Assembly: GCF_038957035.1 (NCBI RefSeq)
Contig: NZ_CP152412.1
Coordinates: forward strand, 5,514,501 to 5,578,500
Reading direction: 5' to 3'
DNA from: Bradyrhizobium sp. B097
Lineage (GTDB): Bacteria; Pseudomonadota; Alphaproteobacteria; Rhizobiales; Xanthobacteraceae
Length of the DNA: 64,000 nucleotides
Position 1 is the first letter of the stretch. Every line of letters starts with the position of its first letter. Below, one piece after another: positions 34,688 through 43,712 of this stretch. The translations under genes were made by a program, and so were the position numbers. The notes beneath the pieces are model-generated. The model did not search any database, was not told the origin of the DNA, and saw only the letters and a program-made list of their open reading frames with translations.

Positions 34688-34861
34688 TCAGAAGGGCCAA
34701 ATTGATTTGACGATACCTTCCACCACGCCGATGACCTGCTTGATTCCGCGAACCAGGCCGTGACCACCGTTACCCGTGCCGGTGCCGTTGCCGTCACCGT
34801 CCGCACCGCCGACCACACGATCGAGGGCTTCCATCGACATTTCATGGTCGAACTTGTTCAT
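34688..34861 (-). CDS. Double-glycine-leader bacteriocin-like precursor 5 (cationic helix)
   Basis: 57 residues. Leader ends SMEALDRVVGG; the 38-residue core starts ADGDGNGTGTGNGGHG, a flexible Gly linker, and ends in a cationic amphipathic helix GLVRGIKQVIGVVEGIVKSI with terminal WPF. AGGAG lies 7 bases before the ATG at 34861; another ATG two codons earlier is in frame but too close to that site. A Crp-type site lies 80 bases upstream. The gene lies beyond the exporter operon and points back toward it, apart from the other precursors. Confidence 0.78.
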   Translation of the reverse strand: MNKFDHEMSMEALDRVVGGADGDGNGTGTGNGGHGLVRGIKQVIGVVEGIVKSIWPF

Positions 34862-34940
34862 AGCCATTCTCCTGTTTTCGGGAGGGGCCATCCCCTCAAG
34901 CCGTGACCACACGCATACGAGGTCATCCGGCTAGTCGGCC

Positions 34941-34954
34941 GTGATCCACGTCAC
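34941..34954 (-). promoter_or_regulatory. Crp-type site before precursor 5
   Basis: GTGATCCACGTCAC matches GTGA-N6-TCAC exactly, 80 bases before the ATG at 34861. Confidence 0.65.
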
Positions 34955-35144
34955 GCATGGTTTGCGCCGCGGCAAGTTTTTCGTTCCTGAGTTCGACGAA
35001 CGCAATTGCGTGAATGTCCAGTAGGAGCCGTGACGTTTCCGACGCCCGAGAACCGAGGCCGCTCGTCGTCCGCGCTCGCCCTGCCCCCTGGAAATTGTGG
35101 CATGCATATCGCCCACCTCACGCCGCCCAAGCCACTTCAAATGG

Positions 35145-35274
35145 CCTGCTCACATTGGCTGTGATGAGATTCTTCTTGCTGTCGCGGTGCACACGCCGTG
35201 CACACGCGGCCCTCTAATCGATTGAAAAACTTGAACTCTCGCGCCAATCCATCATGGGAAGTTTGAGCTAGCTC
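35145..35274. repeat. Dispersed intergenic repeat, copy 2
   Basis: Has CGGTGCACACGCCGTGCACA, then ATCGATTGAAAAAC, TCTCGCGCCAATCCATCAT and GGGAAGTTTGAGCTAGCTC, in the same order and spacing as copy 1. Confidence 0.75.
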
Positions 35275-35406
35275 CAGCAACCGATGTCCGATTGGAGCCA
35301 ATCAGAGAAGGTTCGTCCATCACCCTGCCCCATAAGCCCAGCACACGTTCAAATCGTGGAACTGCCGCCGCTCCGCCCAAAGGCCGAAACTCCAACCAGT
35401 GCTAGC

Positions 35407-35436
35407 TAAAAAAGCCTCCGGCGGGCATGCCGGAGG
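35407..35436 (-). terminator. Rho-independent terminator of the porin gene
   Basis: On the minus strand CCTCCGGC, loop ATGCCC and GCCGGAGG form a perfect 8-bp stem followed by CTTTTTT. It lies about 66 bases past the porin stop. Confidence 0.9.
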
Positions 35437-35502
35437 ATTTCTCGGAGGTTCATAGTTGTCGCGAGTTGCCTCTTTGCTTCCTGCTTCTAGAAGCTCAGCG
35501 GA

Positions 35503-37071
35503 TTACCAGTTGCGCTGGGCGCGCAGGAGCAGAGTGTAGGTGTCCTGGTCCTTCAGCTCGTAGAGAGCTGCCGGCTTGCCGATCGCACCACTGCCCGGAT
35601 AGCTGATCACACCAGCATATTTCTGGTCCAGATGGGTGTAGGTGAAGTCTGCCGAGAAGGCCAGGTTCTTCACTGGAGTCCACTGGGTCTGGGTACCGAG
35701 CTGCGCGATGCTGTAGTCGGGGTTACACGAGGTCAAGCGAGCGACACCAAACGTCGCGCCGAACGTACCGCCTACGCCGCTGCCGGTCGGACCGCAGATG
35801 TAGGTCTTGGCTGTACCATTGTACGATACGCCCGCGTAAGCACCGTAGATGCTGGTATTCCAGTTCGGGCCCCAGTTGTGGACATAAGCACCGCGCATAC
35901 CCCAAGTCGAGACGAGTTGCTGCGAGCCACCAGTGACAAATACGCTGTCCGGGGCAATGCCGAAGCCAATGCTTTGATAGGCGCCAGCCACGCTGGTGCC
36001 ACCGAAAATGGTGTTCGCACCAGCCTGAGCGGACAGCTCCTGGATGTTGTAACGGGTCGCACCGTTCGTATACACGCCCTGGACGTTGATCGTGTCGCCA
36101 GGTCCGCTCTGGATGTCCTTGATCGACAAGGCCAACTGACCTGCCCAACCCCACTTGTCGTCCGGATGACCGGTGACCTCGGTGGAGCCGTAATAGGCTG
36201 CGTGATTGTCATGGGCGGCGAGCGATCCCTGAAACAGACCCCATGCCTGATCGACACGCAGCATGGCGATGAAGTCCGGCGAAATCGTGCCAGCATAGTC
36301 GCTGGCGCCATAAGGACCGAGAGCCGCAAAGCCAGCCGCGCCAAAAGGCGCAGCCAGGTTGTTCACGCCAGCCTGATTGTAAGCCGACTGATCCTGAGCC
36401 GACAGAGACAGCGACACGCCGTCGCCGAACTGCGCGGTGTAGGTGAACTGGTTCACACCGGTGCTCGTGCCGCCGCCACCAACGAGGCCGTCGAAGTTGT
36501 TGCCCGGATAGCCGGTCCAGGGCGTACTGAACTGCGAAATCGCTTTGCCGATGGTGAAGCCAGCGAACTGGATGAAGGCGTAGTACACGCCCAGCGTACC
36601 AGCAGCCACCGCACCGCCGTTGGCGTTGTTCGGGGCCGAAGCCGTGCCGATCGGCGAGTAGACGGTCGTGCCGTTGCCCTGCCCGGCGTAGCTGTCCGTC
36701 GTCCAGGAGAAGGTAGAATTCAAGTACGTGCGGAGCACGCCGTACTCGGTCGCGGTGCGCGTATCGATGTTCAGGCCTTCACGGGAGCGCCAAGTATAAC
36801 CGTTGGTGAAACGGTTCTGAGCACCACCAGCGCCCGCAGTATTGCCTGTGGCGTCCGCATTGGTGTTCGCCAGCACGTCGACGCGCAGATAGCCGCTCAG
36901 CTTAAGACAGGTGTCGGTGCCCGGAATGTAGTAGAAACCGGGACCATACAGGGAGCAAACCTTCACGTATTCGACCGCTTTGGCCTTGACGGGAAGATCG
37001 GCCGCCTGTGCTCCGCTCATCGCGACGAGACCTGCCGCTGAACCAAGCATAAGGCTCTTAATCATCTTCAT
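35503..37071 (-). CDS. Outer-membrane porin (Omp2/Porin_2 family)
   Basis: 522 residues. Signal peptide (SLMLGSAAGLVAMSGAQAAD) and the family opening VEYVKVCSLYGPGFYYIPGT with the constriction-region cysteines (KVCSLYG, TDTCLKLSGY). Many alternating beta-strand segments follow and the chain ends in the C-terminal aromatic (LLLRAQRNW) used for barrel insertion. Alphaproteobacterial porins of this type form trimeric general diffusion channels. The gene has its own terminator. Upstream lies one copy of a LysR-type promoter element that is shared with catabolic genes, so this porin may be a substrate-specific, induced channel. Confidence 0.95.
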   Translation of the reverse strand: MKMIKSLMLGSAAGLVAMSGAQAADLPVKAKAVEYVKVCSLYGPGFYYIPGTDTCLKLSGYLRVDVLANTNADATGNTAGAGGAQNRFTNGYTWRSREGLNIDTRTATEYGVLRTYLNSTFSWTTDSYAGQGNGTTVYSPIGTASAPNNANGGAVAAGTLGVYYAFIQFAGFTIGKAISQFSTPWTGYPGNNFDGLVGGGGTSTGVNQFTYTAQFGDGVSLSLSAQDQSAYNQAGVNNLAAPFGAAGFAALGPYGASDYAGTISPDFIAMLRVDQAWGLFQGSLAAHDNHAAYYGSTEVTGHPDDKWGWAGQLALSIKDIQSGPGDTINVQGVYTNGATRYNIQELSAQAGANTIFGGTSVAGAYQSIGFGIAPDSVFVTGGSQQLVSTWGMRGAYVHNWGPNWNTSIYGAYAGVSYNGTAKTYICGPTGSGVGGTFGATFGVARLTSCNPDYSIAQLGTQTQWTPVKNLAFSADFTYTHLDQKYAGVISYPGSGAIGKPAALYELKDQDTYTLLLRAQRNW

Positions 37072-37263
37072 GCTAAACCTCCAAGTTGCTCTATCTCTGG
37101 GAGGGTTCCGGATCCGCCGGGTAAAAAGCGCCCTCAGGTTGGTTCCCTTGTCCCTTTAACCCCGCTTGGTTTTCGCGCTCGGACACACGCGCTTGAAGCG
37201 CGAGGGACGTAAGCGAACCACTTGTTACGGGACGACCTCGGGAGCCCCCTCCGCCGCAGAGCA

Positions 37264-37331
37264 ATTGTGAGGAAGACACGCTACATCTGAAAAGCATATA
37301 TTTTAGGGGCCATTCATCTAAAATAGGCATG
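37264..37331 (+). promoter_or_regulatory. LysR-type promoter/operator element, copy A
   Basis: Contains the dyad TGAAAAGCATATATTTTA (37288-37305) and TTCATCTAAAATAGGCATGG just before the LysR relic. It is one of four closely similar elements (also at 43744, 46049 and 47386). It lies about 190 bases before the porin start on the other strand. Confidence 0.75.
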
Positions 37332-37589
37332 GTCCGCTACAGCGAGGAACTGACGGGCGTACGCAAGGTTCGCTACTTCGTCAGCATCGCGGACAGCGGC
37401 AGTATCAATGCAGCGGCCGGCCTCTTGCAGGTCGCACAGTCGGCGATCAGCCGCCAGATGCTTCGTTTGGAGGATGAAGGGGTGCTGCTTCAGCGCAGCG
37501 TCGTCGGTGTAGAACTGACGGAGCGCGGCCATTTCCTGTTGGAACGGGCGCGCTTTCGGCCGACCGGATGGCGGTTTGCCGTTTGGTAG
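37329..37589 (+). pseudogene. Truncated LysR-family regulator (DNA-binding domain only)
   Basis: Encodes VRYFVSIADSGSINAAAGLL, then AISRQMLRLEDEG, the HTH half of a LysR protein nearly identical in pattern to the intact LysR at 46444-47364. The position equal to that gene's ATG reads ACG, so the normal start is lost. One codon is missing at EEVGG, the sequence diverges after LLERARF, and the ligand-binding domain is absent. Regarded as a decayed paralogue. Confidence 0.8.
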
Positions 37590-37812
37590 ATGTCGGCGAA
37601 CGCCATTGAAATCGCTCGGAACGGCTATTTGATAGATGTTGCCGAGAACACCGCAGACCTCGCTCAGATTGGGGCAATTGACTTCGCAAAGCCGGTCGCC
37701 GCGAGCGTTGCAGGAATGCCCTGCGTCTGCTCGTCGTCGCGCACCGCGGCATCACCCGCCGCCGCGCCCACGATCGCTCCAAGGGCCCTGGTGGAGCGCT
37801 CTACGAAGCAGA
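37590..37812. other. Unassigned stretch after LysR relic
   Basis: About 220 bases, open in places but with stops in the relevant frames. No family recognised; possibly further gene debris. Confidence 0.35.
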
Positions 37813-39261
37813 TCAACGGGCTGGCGCAGCGCCGTGCGAGCGCATGCGCCGCTCCAGCACCGCCAGCACCGGCGCCAGCAGCAGCACCAGCAGCATCGGC
37901 GCCGCCGCGGTGCACATGGCGGCCTTCAGGCCCATCTGATGCGCCAGCAAAGCCGCTCCGATGAGCGGTGCCGCGCTGCTGCCGGCGCGCGAGACGGCGC
38001 CCTTCCAGCCGACCGCGGCGCTGCGCAGCGCGGCCGGATAGACGATCGGTGTCAGGATGTTGAGCGACTGGTAGGTGCCAAAGGTGAAGAAGCCGGCGCT
38101 AACGATCGCGCCAACGAAGCCCGCGCTGCCGAACGGAAAGAAGGCCAGCCCAACCAGCGACAGCATGTCCAGCAGCGCAAACACGACGATCACGCGGTAG
38201 CGCCCAAAGCGATCCATAATTAAGCCGGTCGACAGCCCGGCGACGATGGAAGTCGCGCCGGCGACCGAGGCGTAGACCGCGTAGCTGGCCAGCGGGATGC
38301 TTTCGAATTCATGGAAGAACGCCGCATTGAGGGCGAACAGATTCACGCTGACCTGGCCGCAGATGCAGGTGAACCAGAGCACGAGCGTGAAGGCGGCGCG
38401 GTGACTGCCGAAGATCTCGACGATCGAGATGCCGGTGCCGAGCCGCCGGGCCGGTTCACCGAATTGGGTGTCGGGCGGTAGCACGATACTTAGCTTGCGC
38501 AGCGCGCCGAGGATGTCGGTCGAAGGGGCGGCCGTGCGCGCCAGGTGCAGCGGCGACTCGGGTACCAGGAGCAGGACCGGCACGATCATCAGGAACGGTG
38601 CCAGTGCGCCGACCACGTACATGCCCTGCCAACCGATGCGATCGAGCAAAAGGGCCACGAGGGCACTGGCGACCACTGCGCCCACGCCGATGCCGGCATA
38701 GACTATGCCGACTATGGTCGAGCGGCGCTTGATGGACGAGATGTCGGCCACCAGGCTACCGACCGCGGGCAGCAGGCCGCCGCCGACCATGCCGGCGATG
38801 AAGCGGGTCACCGCGAAGCCGGTCGCCGAGGTAGCGAACACACTTTGCAGGGTAGCGACGGAGAACAGCGCCAGCAGCACGACAATCATGCGCTTGCGAC
38901 CGAAGCGATCGGCCAGCGACGACAGCAGCAGCCCGCCGAGTGCCTGACCGATGGGTTGCGCCGCGAAGGCACCGGTGAGGCTGGCGGTGGCCACGCCGAG
39001 CGTGGAGGCGATCGCGGGCAGCATCTGCCCGGTCACTAGCAGATCGTAGCTGTCGATCAGCATAACCAAAAACAGCAACGCCATGGTGACGACATGGCCG
39101 CGCCGCACCGGCGATGCGTCGAGCAGAGCACCGAGGTCGATCTTGTTGCTGCCCGTGCCGCCACCCGGATTCGCGGCGGCGGGTGCACCGGCCGCTGCCG
39201 GCGCACTCGCGATGGAAGCCGCGCACACATCGGTCACCTGTTCGTTCGTCGCGAGCCTCAC
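37813..39261 (-). CDS. MFS transporter, aromatic-acid:H+ symporter (AAHS)-like
   Basis: 482 residues. Twelve hydrophobic segments after an Ala-rich N-terminus of about 55 residues. First-helix signature LFLVMLIDSYDLLVTGQMLP carries the Asp expected in this family, followed by the loop motif LADRFGRKRM and, after helix 6, MDRFGRYR. Family members import aromatic or other carboxylic acids with protons. GTG start with GGGAGG 8 bases upstream. It lies 126 bases after the hydrolase gene and in the same direction, so it probably imports the substrate or product handled by the neighbouring enzymes. Confidence 0.9.
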   Translation of the reverse strand: MRLATNEQVTDVCAASIASAPAAAGAPAAANPGGGTGSNKIDLGALLDASPVRRGHVVTMALLFLVMLIDSYDLLVTGQMLPAIASTLGVATASLTGAFAAQPIGQALGGLLLSSLADRFGRKRMIVVLLALFSVATLQSVFATSATGFAVTRFIAGMVGGGLLPAVGSLVADISSIKRRSTIVGIVYAGIGVGAVVASALVALLLDRIGWQGMYVVGALAPFLMIVPVLLLVPESPLHLARTAAPSTDILGALRKLSIVLPPDTQFGEPARRLGTGISIVEIFGSHRAAFTLVLWFTCICGQVSVNLFALNAAFFHEFESIPLASYAVYASVAGATSIVAGLSTGLIMDRFGRYRVIVVFALLDMLSLVGLAFFPFGSAGFVGAIVSAGFFTFGTYQSLNILTPIVYPAALRSAAVGWKGAVSRAGSSAAPLIGAALLAHQMGLKAAMCTAAAPMLLVLLLAPVLAVLERRMRSHGAAPAR

Positions 39262-39387
39262 TCAGCGTCCTCCCTCGTTTTTTGATCCGTTCACCCGCCT
39301 GCCAATGCAAGGAGCAGGGATGTATTGCGGATATGTTCGTCGTTGTTACTTCCTTGGCCGCGCAGGGACTTCCAGCACGGTGATGGC

Positions 39388-41184
39388 TCAAGCGCTCTCG
39401 GAAGGAATGATCGGCAGGAGGATGAAGGGCTCATTGGAGTCGTCGAAATGCAGCGTGTTCTCTCCACCAAAGATCTCCGGCGGCCGATCCCGCGGTTCCG
39501 CATGACGGAACGGACCGACGCCCGTCATCGGGTAAGGTTGATCAGTGAGGCCGGTGTCGCCCAGACCGTTGTCGTAGTCACAGCCACGAATGTTCAGTGC
39601 CAGCGTATAGCCCGGAGGCACCACGATGCAGGTCGGCAGGATCTCGATGTCCAGCACGACGGGCTCACCCGGCACGAGCGGCTGCAGCTCGTCGTGCGTG
39701 TGGTAGGGACGGTACGGGAGTGACTTGGCCTTATCCAACTTGCGATGCGAGGCACGTAGCCAGCCCAACGCGATCGGGACGCGCGGATCGTTGGAGCCGA
39801 TGAACAAGACCTCTCTGCCGTCTGGCGCAAACAGCCGCAACGCCAGGAAGATGTCAGCATCGACAGTACGAGACGACACCACCAGCCTGGCAGCCACGGG
39901 GCCGGTGATCTCCAGTTCCTTGGCGGCGGGCGGCATGGTGAACGTGATTCCGTCACCCGTGGTATTGTAGGAGATGCTGGCGCCGGTGCTCGGCGTGGTG
40001 CTGAGGGTGCGCGTGGAGGGAACCAGATAGTATTTGGTCCACTGCGTGCGTGCGAGCGGCCATTCCTGCTCGTCGCGGATCGTGAAATGCTCGCCCGGCC
40101 GACGAATCTGCAACTGCACCGGCGGCTGTTTGTCCCAGCCCGTGTCCTTGCCCTGCAGGAAGTGCCCGAGGAAGCGCTTCTGCAGCGCAACGCCTTCGGC
40201 GCGGTAGAAAGGGCTGAAGTGACTGTCACCATGCACTTCGAGCCACTTCTGGCCGGAGCCGGCCGCGAGATAGCCTTCGAAGTTTCCGCGCGGGTGAACT
40301 CCCATGCCGCCCCAGTTGGCTGCTGACAGCAGCGGCACCTGGATGCGACTGACGTCGGGTCTGCGCCCGGCATAGAACTCGTCGTCTAGGGGATGGTTCA
40401 GGGCCACGCTGGACATCGGTTCGGCACGATTCGCCGCGAGCTCCTCGTCCGACAGCGTTTCTGGTCCGCTGACCAGTTCGCCGTTGTTCGGATTGCGCGC
40501 TCCACGCTCGCCGTACCCGTGCTGAATCCGCAGCACCTGGCGACCGAACCAGCCGGCGCCGAACTGCGAATAGATGCCGCCGTGCCGCGCGGCGTCCCGG
40601 TAGCGGTCCACGAAACCCTCCCAAACGCAGATGGCAGCAAGATGCGGGGGCCGCAGCGCGGCGACGTGCCACTGGTTGGTCGCGTAATAGGAAATGCCGT
40701 TCATCCCGATCTTGCCGTTGCTCCAGGACTGTGCCGCCGCCCATTCAATGCATTCGTACAAGTCCCGCGTTTCCTGCTCCGAAGTCGGGTCGAGCACGCC
40801 AGGCGAGCGGCCTGCACCGCGACTGTCGACGCGGATGCAGACAAAACCGTCCGGGACCCACTTCTCAGGGTCGACGACTTCCCAGTTCATGTATTTGTTC
40901 GACGAGCCTTCGGCGATCTCAGGATAGGCCCGAACCATGCGGTCATACGCACTCTTGTAGCCCACTTGCATTGGCACGCCCTTGCCATAAGCCCCGTAGG
41001 AAATCAGGGCGGCATAGCGGCCCGGCGCCCGCGGGAGAAAGATGTCCGCGCGCAGGACTACGCCGTCGCTCATCGGAATTGGCGCATCCCAGAGGATGCG
41101 CATGCCATCAGCGTATACCGCCTCCGGTGTATCGTCAGACAGCGCGGCGTTGGCGTCGGCGTGATTCGACTTCACGTGATTCAT
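39388..41184 (-). CDS. CocE/NonD-family hydrolase, paralogue 1
   Basis: 598 residues. An alpha/beta hydrolase of the X-Pro dipeptidyl-peptidase S15/CocE group. Early block SDGVVLRADIFLPRAPGRY; nucleophile motif GMNGISYYATNQW with catalytic Ser; likely acid and His in RPDVSRIQVPLLSAANWGG and VHGDSHFSPF. A C-terminal jelly-roll domain (ITGPVAARLVVSSRTVDADI, PYHTHDELQPLVPGE) is typical. The family hydrolyses esters or amides; the substrate here is unknown. GGAGG precedes the ATG. It is a close paralogue of the gene at 44012-45796, pointing to a local duplication. Confidence 0.9.
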   Translation of the reverse strand: MNHVKSNHADANAALSDDTPEAVYADGMRILWDAPIPMSDGVVLRADIFLPRAPGRYAALISYGAYGKGVPMQVGYKSAYDRMVRAYPEIAEGSSNKYMNWEVVDPEKWVPDGFVCIRVDSRGAGRSPGVLDPTSEQETRDLYECIEWAAAQSWSNGKIGMNGISYYATNQWHVAALRPPHLAAICVWEGFVDRYRDAARHGGIYSQFGAGWFGRQVLRIQHGYGERGARNPNNGELVSGPETLSDEELAANRAEPMSSVALNHPLDDEFYAGRRPDVSRIQVPLLSAANWGGMGVHPRGNFEGYLAAGSGQKWLEVHGDSHFSPFYRAEGVALQKRFLGHFLQGKDTGWDKQPPVQLQIRRPGEHFTIRDEQEWPLARTQWTKYYLVPSTRTLSTTPSTGASISYNTTGDGITFTMPPAAKELEITGPVAARLVVSSRTVDADIFLALRLFAPDGREVLFIGSNDPRVPIALGWLRASHRKLDKAKSLPYRPYHTHDELQPLVPGEPVVLDIEILPTCIVVPPGYTLALNIRGCDYDNGLGDTGLTDQPYPMTGVGPFRHAEPRDRPPEIFGGENTLHFDDSNEPFILLPIIPSESA

Positions 41185-41205
41185 TCCTATCGTTCCTCCG
41201 AACAG

Positions 41206-41318
41206 TTAACTTGTCTGGATTCCTAGTGGCGCCAGGATCTTTTTGAAGCGATCGATCTCCGAATTGACTTAGATCTTGAATGCTCGCGGCGACATCATCT
41301 CGACTTTCTGGCGCAACG
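41206..41318 (-). pseudogene. C-terminal relic of a Bug/TctC-type solute receptor
   Basis: On the minus strand the short frame VNSEIDRFKKILAPLGIQTS then stop matches the end of Bug-family periplasmic receptors (typically SEIxRWxKxxxxxGI). It is preceded by a TAA and by MMSPRAFKI in the same frame, also typical just before that end. The rest of the gene is gone. It suggests that a carboxylate uptake gene once lay here. Confidence 0.6.
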
Positions 41319-41322
41319 ACAC

Positions 41323-42495
41323 TCAGATCCAGTCAACGGCCACTTCACGCATCAGGGCATGGAGCCGGCTCTGTCCCTCGAAGCCGATACCAGGCCGCTG
41401 GGGAGCGGGCATCCATCCACCCGACACGTGACAATCGTCTGCGTAGCCGCCGAACGCGCCGAAAAAACCCGGATAGGCTTCGCAACCGCCGAGCCCCAGA
41501 CCGGCCACGAGAGCGAGGGACATTTGATTGCCGCCGTGCGGAAAGTGCCTGCAGTAATCCCAGCCGTGCGTTGCCAGCTCTTTGACGAGGTCCGCATAGG
41601 TACCGATGCCGTAGATCTGCGGCGGATCCATCTGCAGATAGTCACGGCCCTTGCGCCACCCGCCAAATCGCACCTGATTCCAAACGTCTTGGGAGCTAAA
41701 AAGGTTTTCGCCGGTGGCGAGTGCTTCCGAGTAGGCCTCGGCAACCGCGGCCGAAGCTTCGAAGTCGTTCGGATGGCAAGGCTCCTCGAACCAACGCAGT
41801 TTGAAAGGAGCGAGAGCGCGGGCATAATCCAATGCCTCTTTGGTGGAGAAACGTCCGTTGGCATCGACAGAAAGTTGCCGTGGATCGCCGAGGAGCTTCA
41901 ATGCCTCCTCGACGCGGCCGATGTCTTCCGCCAGGGATAGGCCGCCGACCTTGATCTTCATGTGCGTGTAGCCGGCGTCCAGATGGCGTTGGAGCTCCTC
42001 GGTCACGTCACCAGGTTTGCTGTCCGGTCGATACCACCCGCCACCGACGTAACAGGGCACCCTTGCTTCCATCGGGCGTTGCCGCCACGATTGCGAGACA
42101 AGTTCCGCCAGCGGAAGACGCCGAGCTTTGGCCACGGCGTCCCATAAGGCGGTCTCGATCGTGCCGACCGGCACCGACCGTGCAGCGTCGCCGCCCGGCT
42201 TCTCGCCGACGAGCATGCACTGCAGTGCCTTAGACGGATCGAGAAAGCAGTCTCGATCCAGCAAAGCTTCCGGGGATGATTGCATCAGCCTGGGTATGAA
42301 CCGGGCCCGCATCGGCTCACCACATGCGTATCGGCCGATGGAGTTGAAGGCGTACCCGATGACTGGAGCACCCTCGACGATCCTATCGGTCAGTACAGCC
42401 ACGATCGAGACTGTCATCTCCGCGAAAGAGAAAACCGAATTTCGCAAGTCACTGCGCATTGGCAGCGCCGCCTCGCGTACGTCCAGGACGCGCAT
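41323..42495 (-). CDS. Enolase-superfamily dehydratase, D-tartrate dehydratase (TarD)-like
   Basis: 390 residues. N-terminal capping domain (RVLDVREAALPMRSDLRNSV, IGYAFNSIGRYACGEPM) closely follows Bradyrhizobium D(-)-tartrate dehydratase as recalled. The barrel has the acid/base Lys region HMKIKVGG, metal ligands Asp in SVDANGRF, Glu in WFEEPC and Glu in ATGENLF, and the catalytic His in FPHGGNQMSL. GEKPGGDAARSVPVGTIETA is also characteristic. The substrate is probably an aldarate-type or tartrate-like acid; the assignment to tartrate itself is inference. Next to hydrolase 1 and an FAH enzyme, in the same direction. Confidence 0.85.
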   Translation of the reverse strand: MRVLDVREAALPMRSDLRNSVFSFAEMTVSIVAVLTDRIVEGAPVIGYAFNSIGRYACGEPMRARFIPRLMQSSPEALLDRDCFLDPSKALQCMLVGEKPGGDAARSVPVGTIETALWDAVAKARRLPLAELVSQSWRQRPMEARVPCYVGGGWYRPDSKPGDVTEELQRHLDAGYTHMKIKVGGLSLAEDIGRVEEALKLLGDPRQLSVDANGRFSTKEALDYARALAPFKLRWFEEPCHPNDFEASAAVAEAYSEALATGENLFSSQDVWNQVRFGGWRKGRDYLQMDPPQIYGIGTYADLVKELATHGWDYCRHFPHGGNQMSLALVAGLGLGGCEAYPGFFGAFGGYADDCHVSGGWMPAPQRPGIGFEGQSRLHALMREVAVDWI

Positions 42496-42794
42496 GTCTA
42501 GAATATCTCCAATGGTTCTTTTGCGCCGCCAGGAGGCTTCGAACTCGAGCGACTTCGGCTTCCATGATGGCGGCGATTGGTGTCGGGCTCATCGTTTAGC
42601 CAACGAGTCCTCCGGCGGCTTCGAAGCGCGCAACCACTCCTTGAGCCCCACTGATTTGGGAGAAGGTCTTGTCCGGCCCGTCGAAGATGAGCGTCAGCGT
42701 ACCCGCGGGTGCGCAAATCATCAGTTTCCTCCTGTGGGCGGCGTCGGGCCGCGCATATTCTTGTGTCGTTGGCCGCGCGGGGATTAATCCCAGT
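42496..42794. other. Spacer between dehydratase and FAH genes
   Basis: 299 bases. A short minus frame reading MMICAPAGTLTLIFDGPDK has some protein character, but no family or ribosome site was recognised. Possibly debris. Confidence 0.35.
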
Positions 42795-43712
42795 TCAGTC
42801 CGACAGGTCCGCCGCAACCACGCTCCGCAGAACGCCGAGGCGTTCTACCTCGCACTCGACGACATCTCCCGGCCTCAGCCAGACTCCGTCGCCGAGACCA
42901 CCGCCCGCAGGCGTTCCGGTAGCGATCACATCGCCGGGCCATAAGGTCATGCCCTTCGACACTTCCGCGATGAGCGCCGGTACCTTGTGGATCATGTCCG
43001 ACGAGTTCGCATCCTGACGGACCTTGCCGTTGACGCGACACTGTTTGCGCAACGGGTACGGCTCCCGCAATTCATCGGTGAGTACCAGCACGGGACCCAT
43101 TGGGCAGGCGGCATCGAGACCTTTTGCCTGAGTCCAGTTCTTTCCGTACGAGGTGTTGAGGTCGGGATACCCGTCATTCATCTGGAAGTCCCGATAGCTG
43201 ACGTCGTTCACCACCATGTAACCCGCCACATGGTCGAACGCGTCTTCGGCGTCAATGCTTCGGCCAACGCGACCGATCATGATGCCGATCTCAACCTCAT
43301 GATCCAGCTTGTTCGACGCGCGGTGCGCGACGATCGTGTCGCCCGGATTGGCCACGCTGCTGGACGGCTTCTGGAAGAAGAACGGTTTGGCCGGAACCTT
43401 GACCTTCGCTTCCTTGTCGTGACCGTAATAGTTGACGACGTGCGCCAAAATCTTCGACCCGGCTTCGAACGGTGCGAGCAGTCGCAACGATGCCATTTCC
43501 AGCGCTGGTAACTGGCTTCGGCGAGCGATGATAGAAGCCATGTCACGGTGCGCGACCCCGCCGGCGAGGAAAAGGCGCAAATCCGTAGCCGCGGGAACGA
43601 ACCAGTCGAGACGCTGCTCTTGTGCCGCAGCTACCAGATCAATCACCTGGCCATCGGCAACGACGAGGCCAAGGCGAGCGCCAAGGGGAGAGAGAAACCG
43701 GGCGATGCGCAT
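42795..43712 (-). CDS. Fumarylacetoacetate hydrolase (FAH) family enzyme
   Basis: 305 residues. N-terminal strand domain (RIARFLSPLGARLGLVVADG) and the FAH catalytic domain: metal-binding Glu-x-Glu in LDHEVEIGIMIG, Asp in YMVVNDVSYRD, WTQAKGLDAACPMGPV and the end motif MTLWPGDVIATGTPAG. Such enzymes hydrolyse, decarboxylate or hydrate 2-oxo acids formed from sugar acids or aromatics. It may act on the 2-oxo acid made by the adjacent dehydratase. ATG at 43712 preferred over an in-frame TTG. A LysR-type element begins only 32 bases upstream. Confidence 0.9.
   Translation of the reverse strand: MRIARFLSPLGARLGLVVADGQVIDLVAAAQEQRLDWFVPAATDLRLFLAGGVAHRDMASIIARRSQLPALEMASLRLLAPFEAGSKILAHVVNYYGHDKEAKVKVPAKPFFFQKPSSSVANPGDTIVAHRASNKLDHEVEIGIMIGRVGRSIDAEDAFDHVAGYMVVNDVSYRDFQMNDGYPDLNTSYGKNWTQAKGLDAACPMGPVLVLTDELREPYPLRKQCRVNGKVRQDANSSDMIHKVPALIAEVSKGMTLWPGDVIATGTPAGGGLGDGVWLRPGDVVECEVERLGVLRSVVAADLSD

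Larger units (their letters stand above)
34862..35406. other. Intergenic stretch with a Crp-type site and a dispersed-repeat copy
   Basis: About 545 bases. Holds the regulatory palindrome at 34941-34954 and repeat copy 2 at about 35145-35274. No convincing gene. Confidence 0.5.

Noticed and set aside
24394..34954. FixK/FNR boxes controlling the peptide genes
   Set aside because: The half-sites are GTGA/TCAC, not TTGA/TCAA, so a Crp-type regulator fits better.
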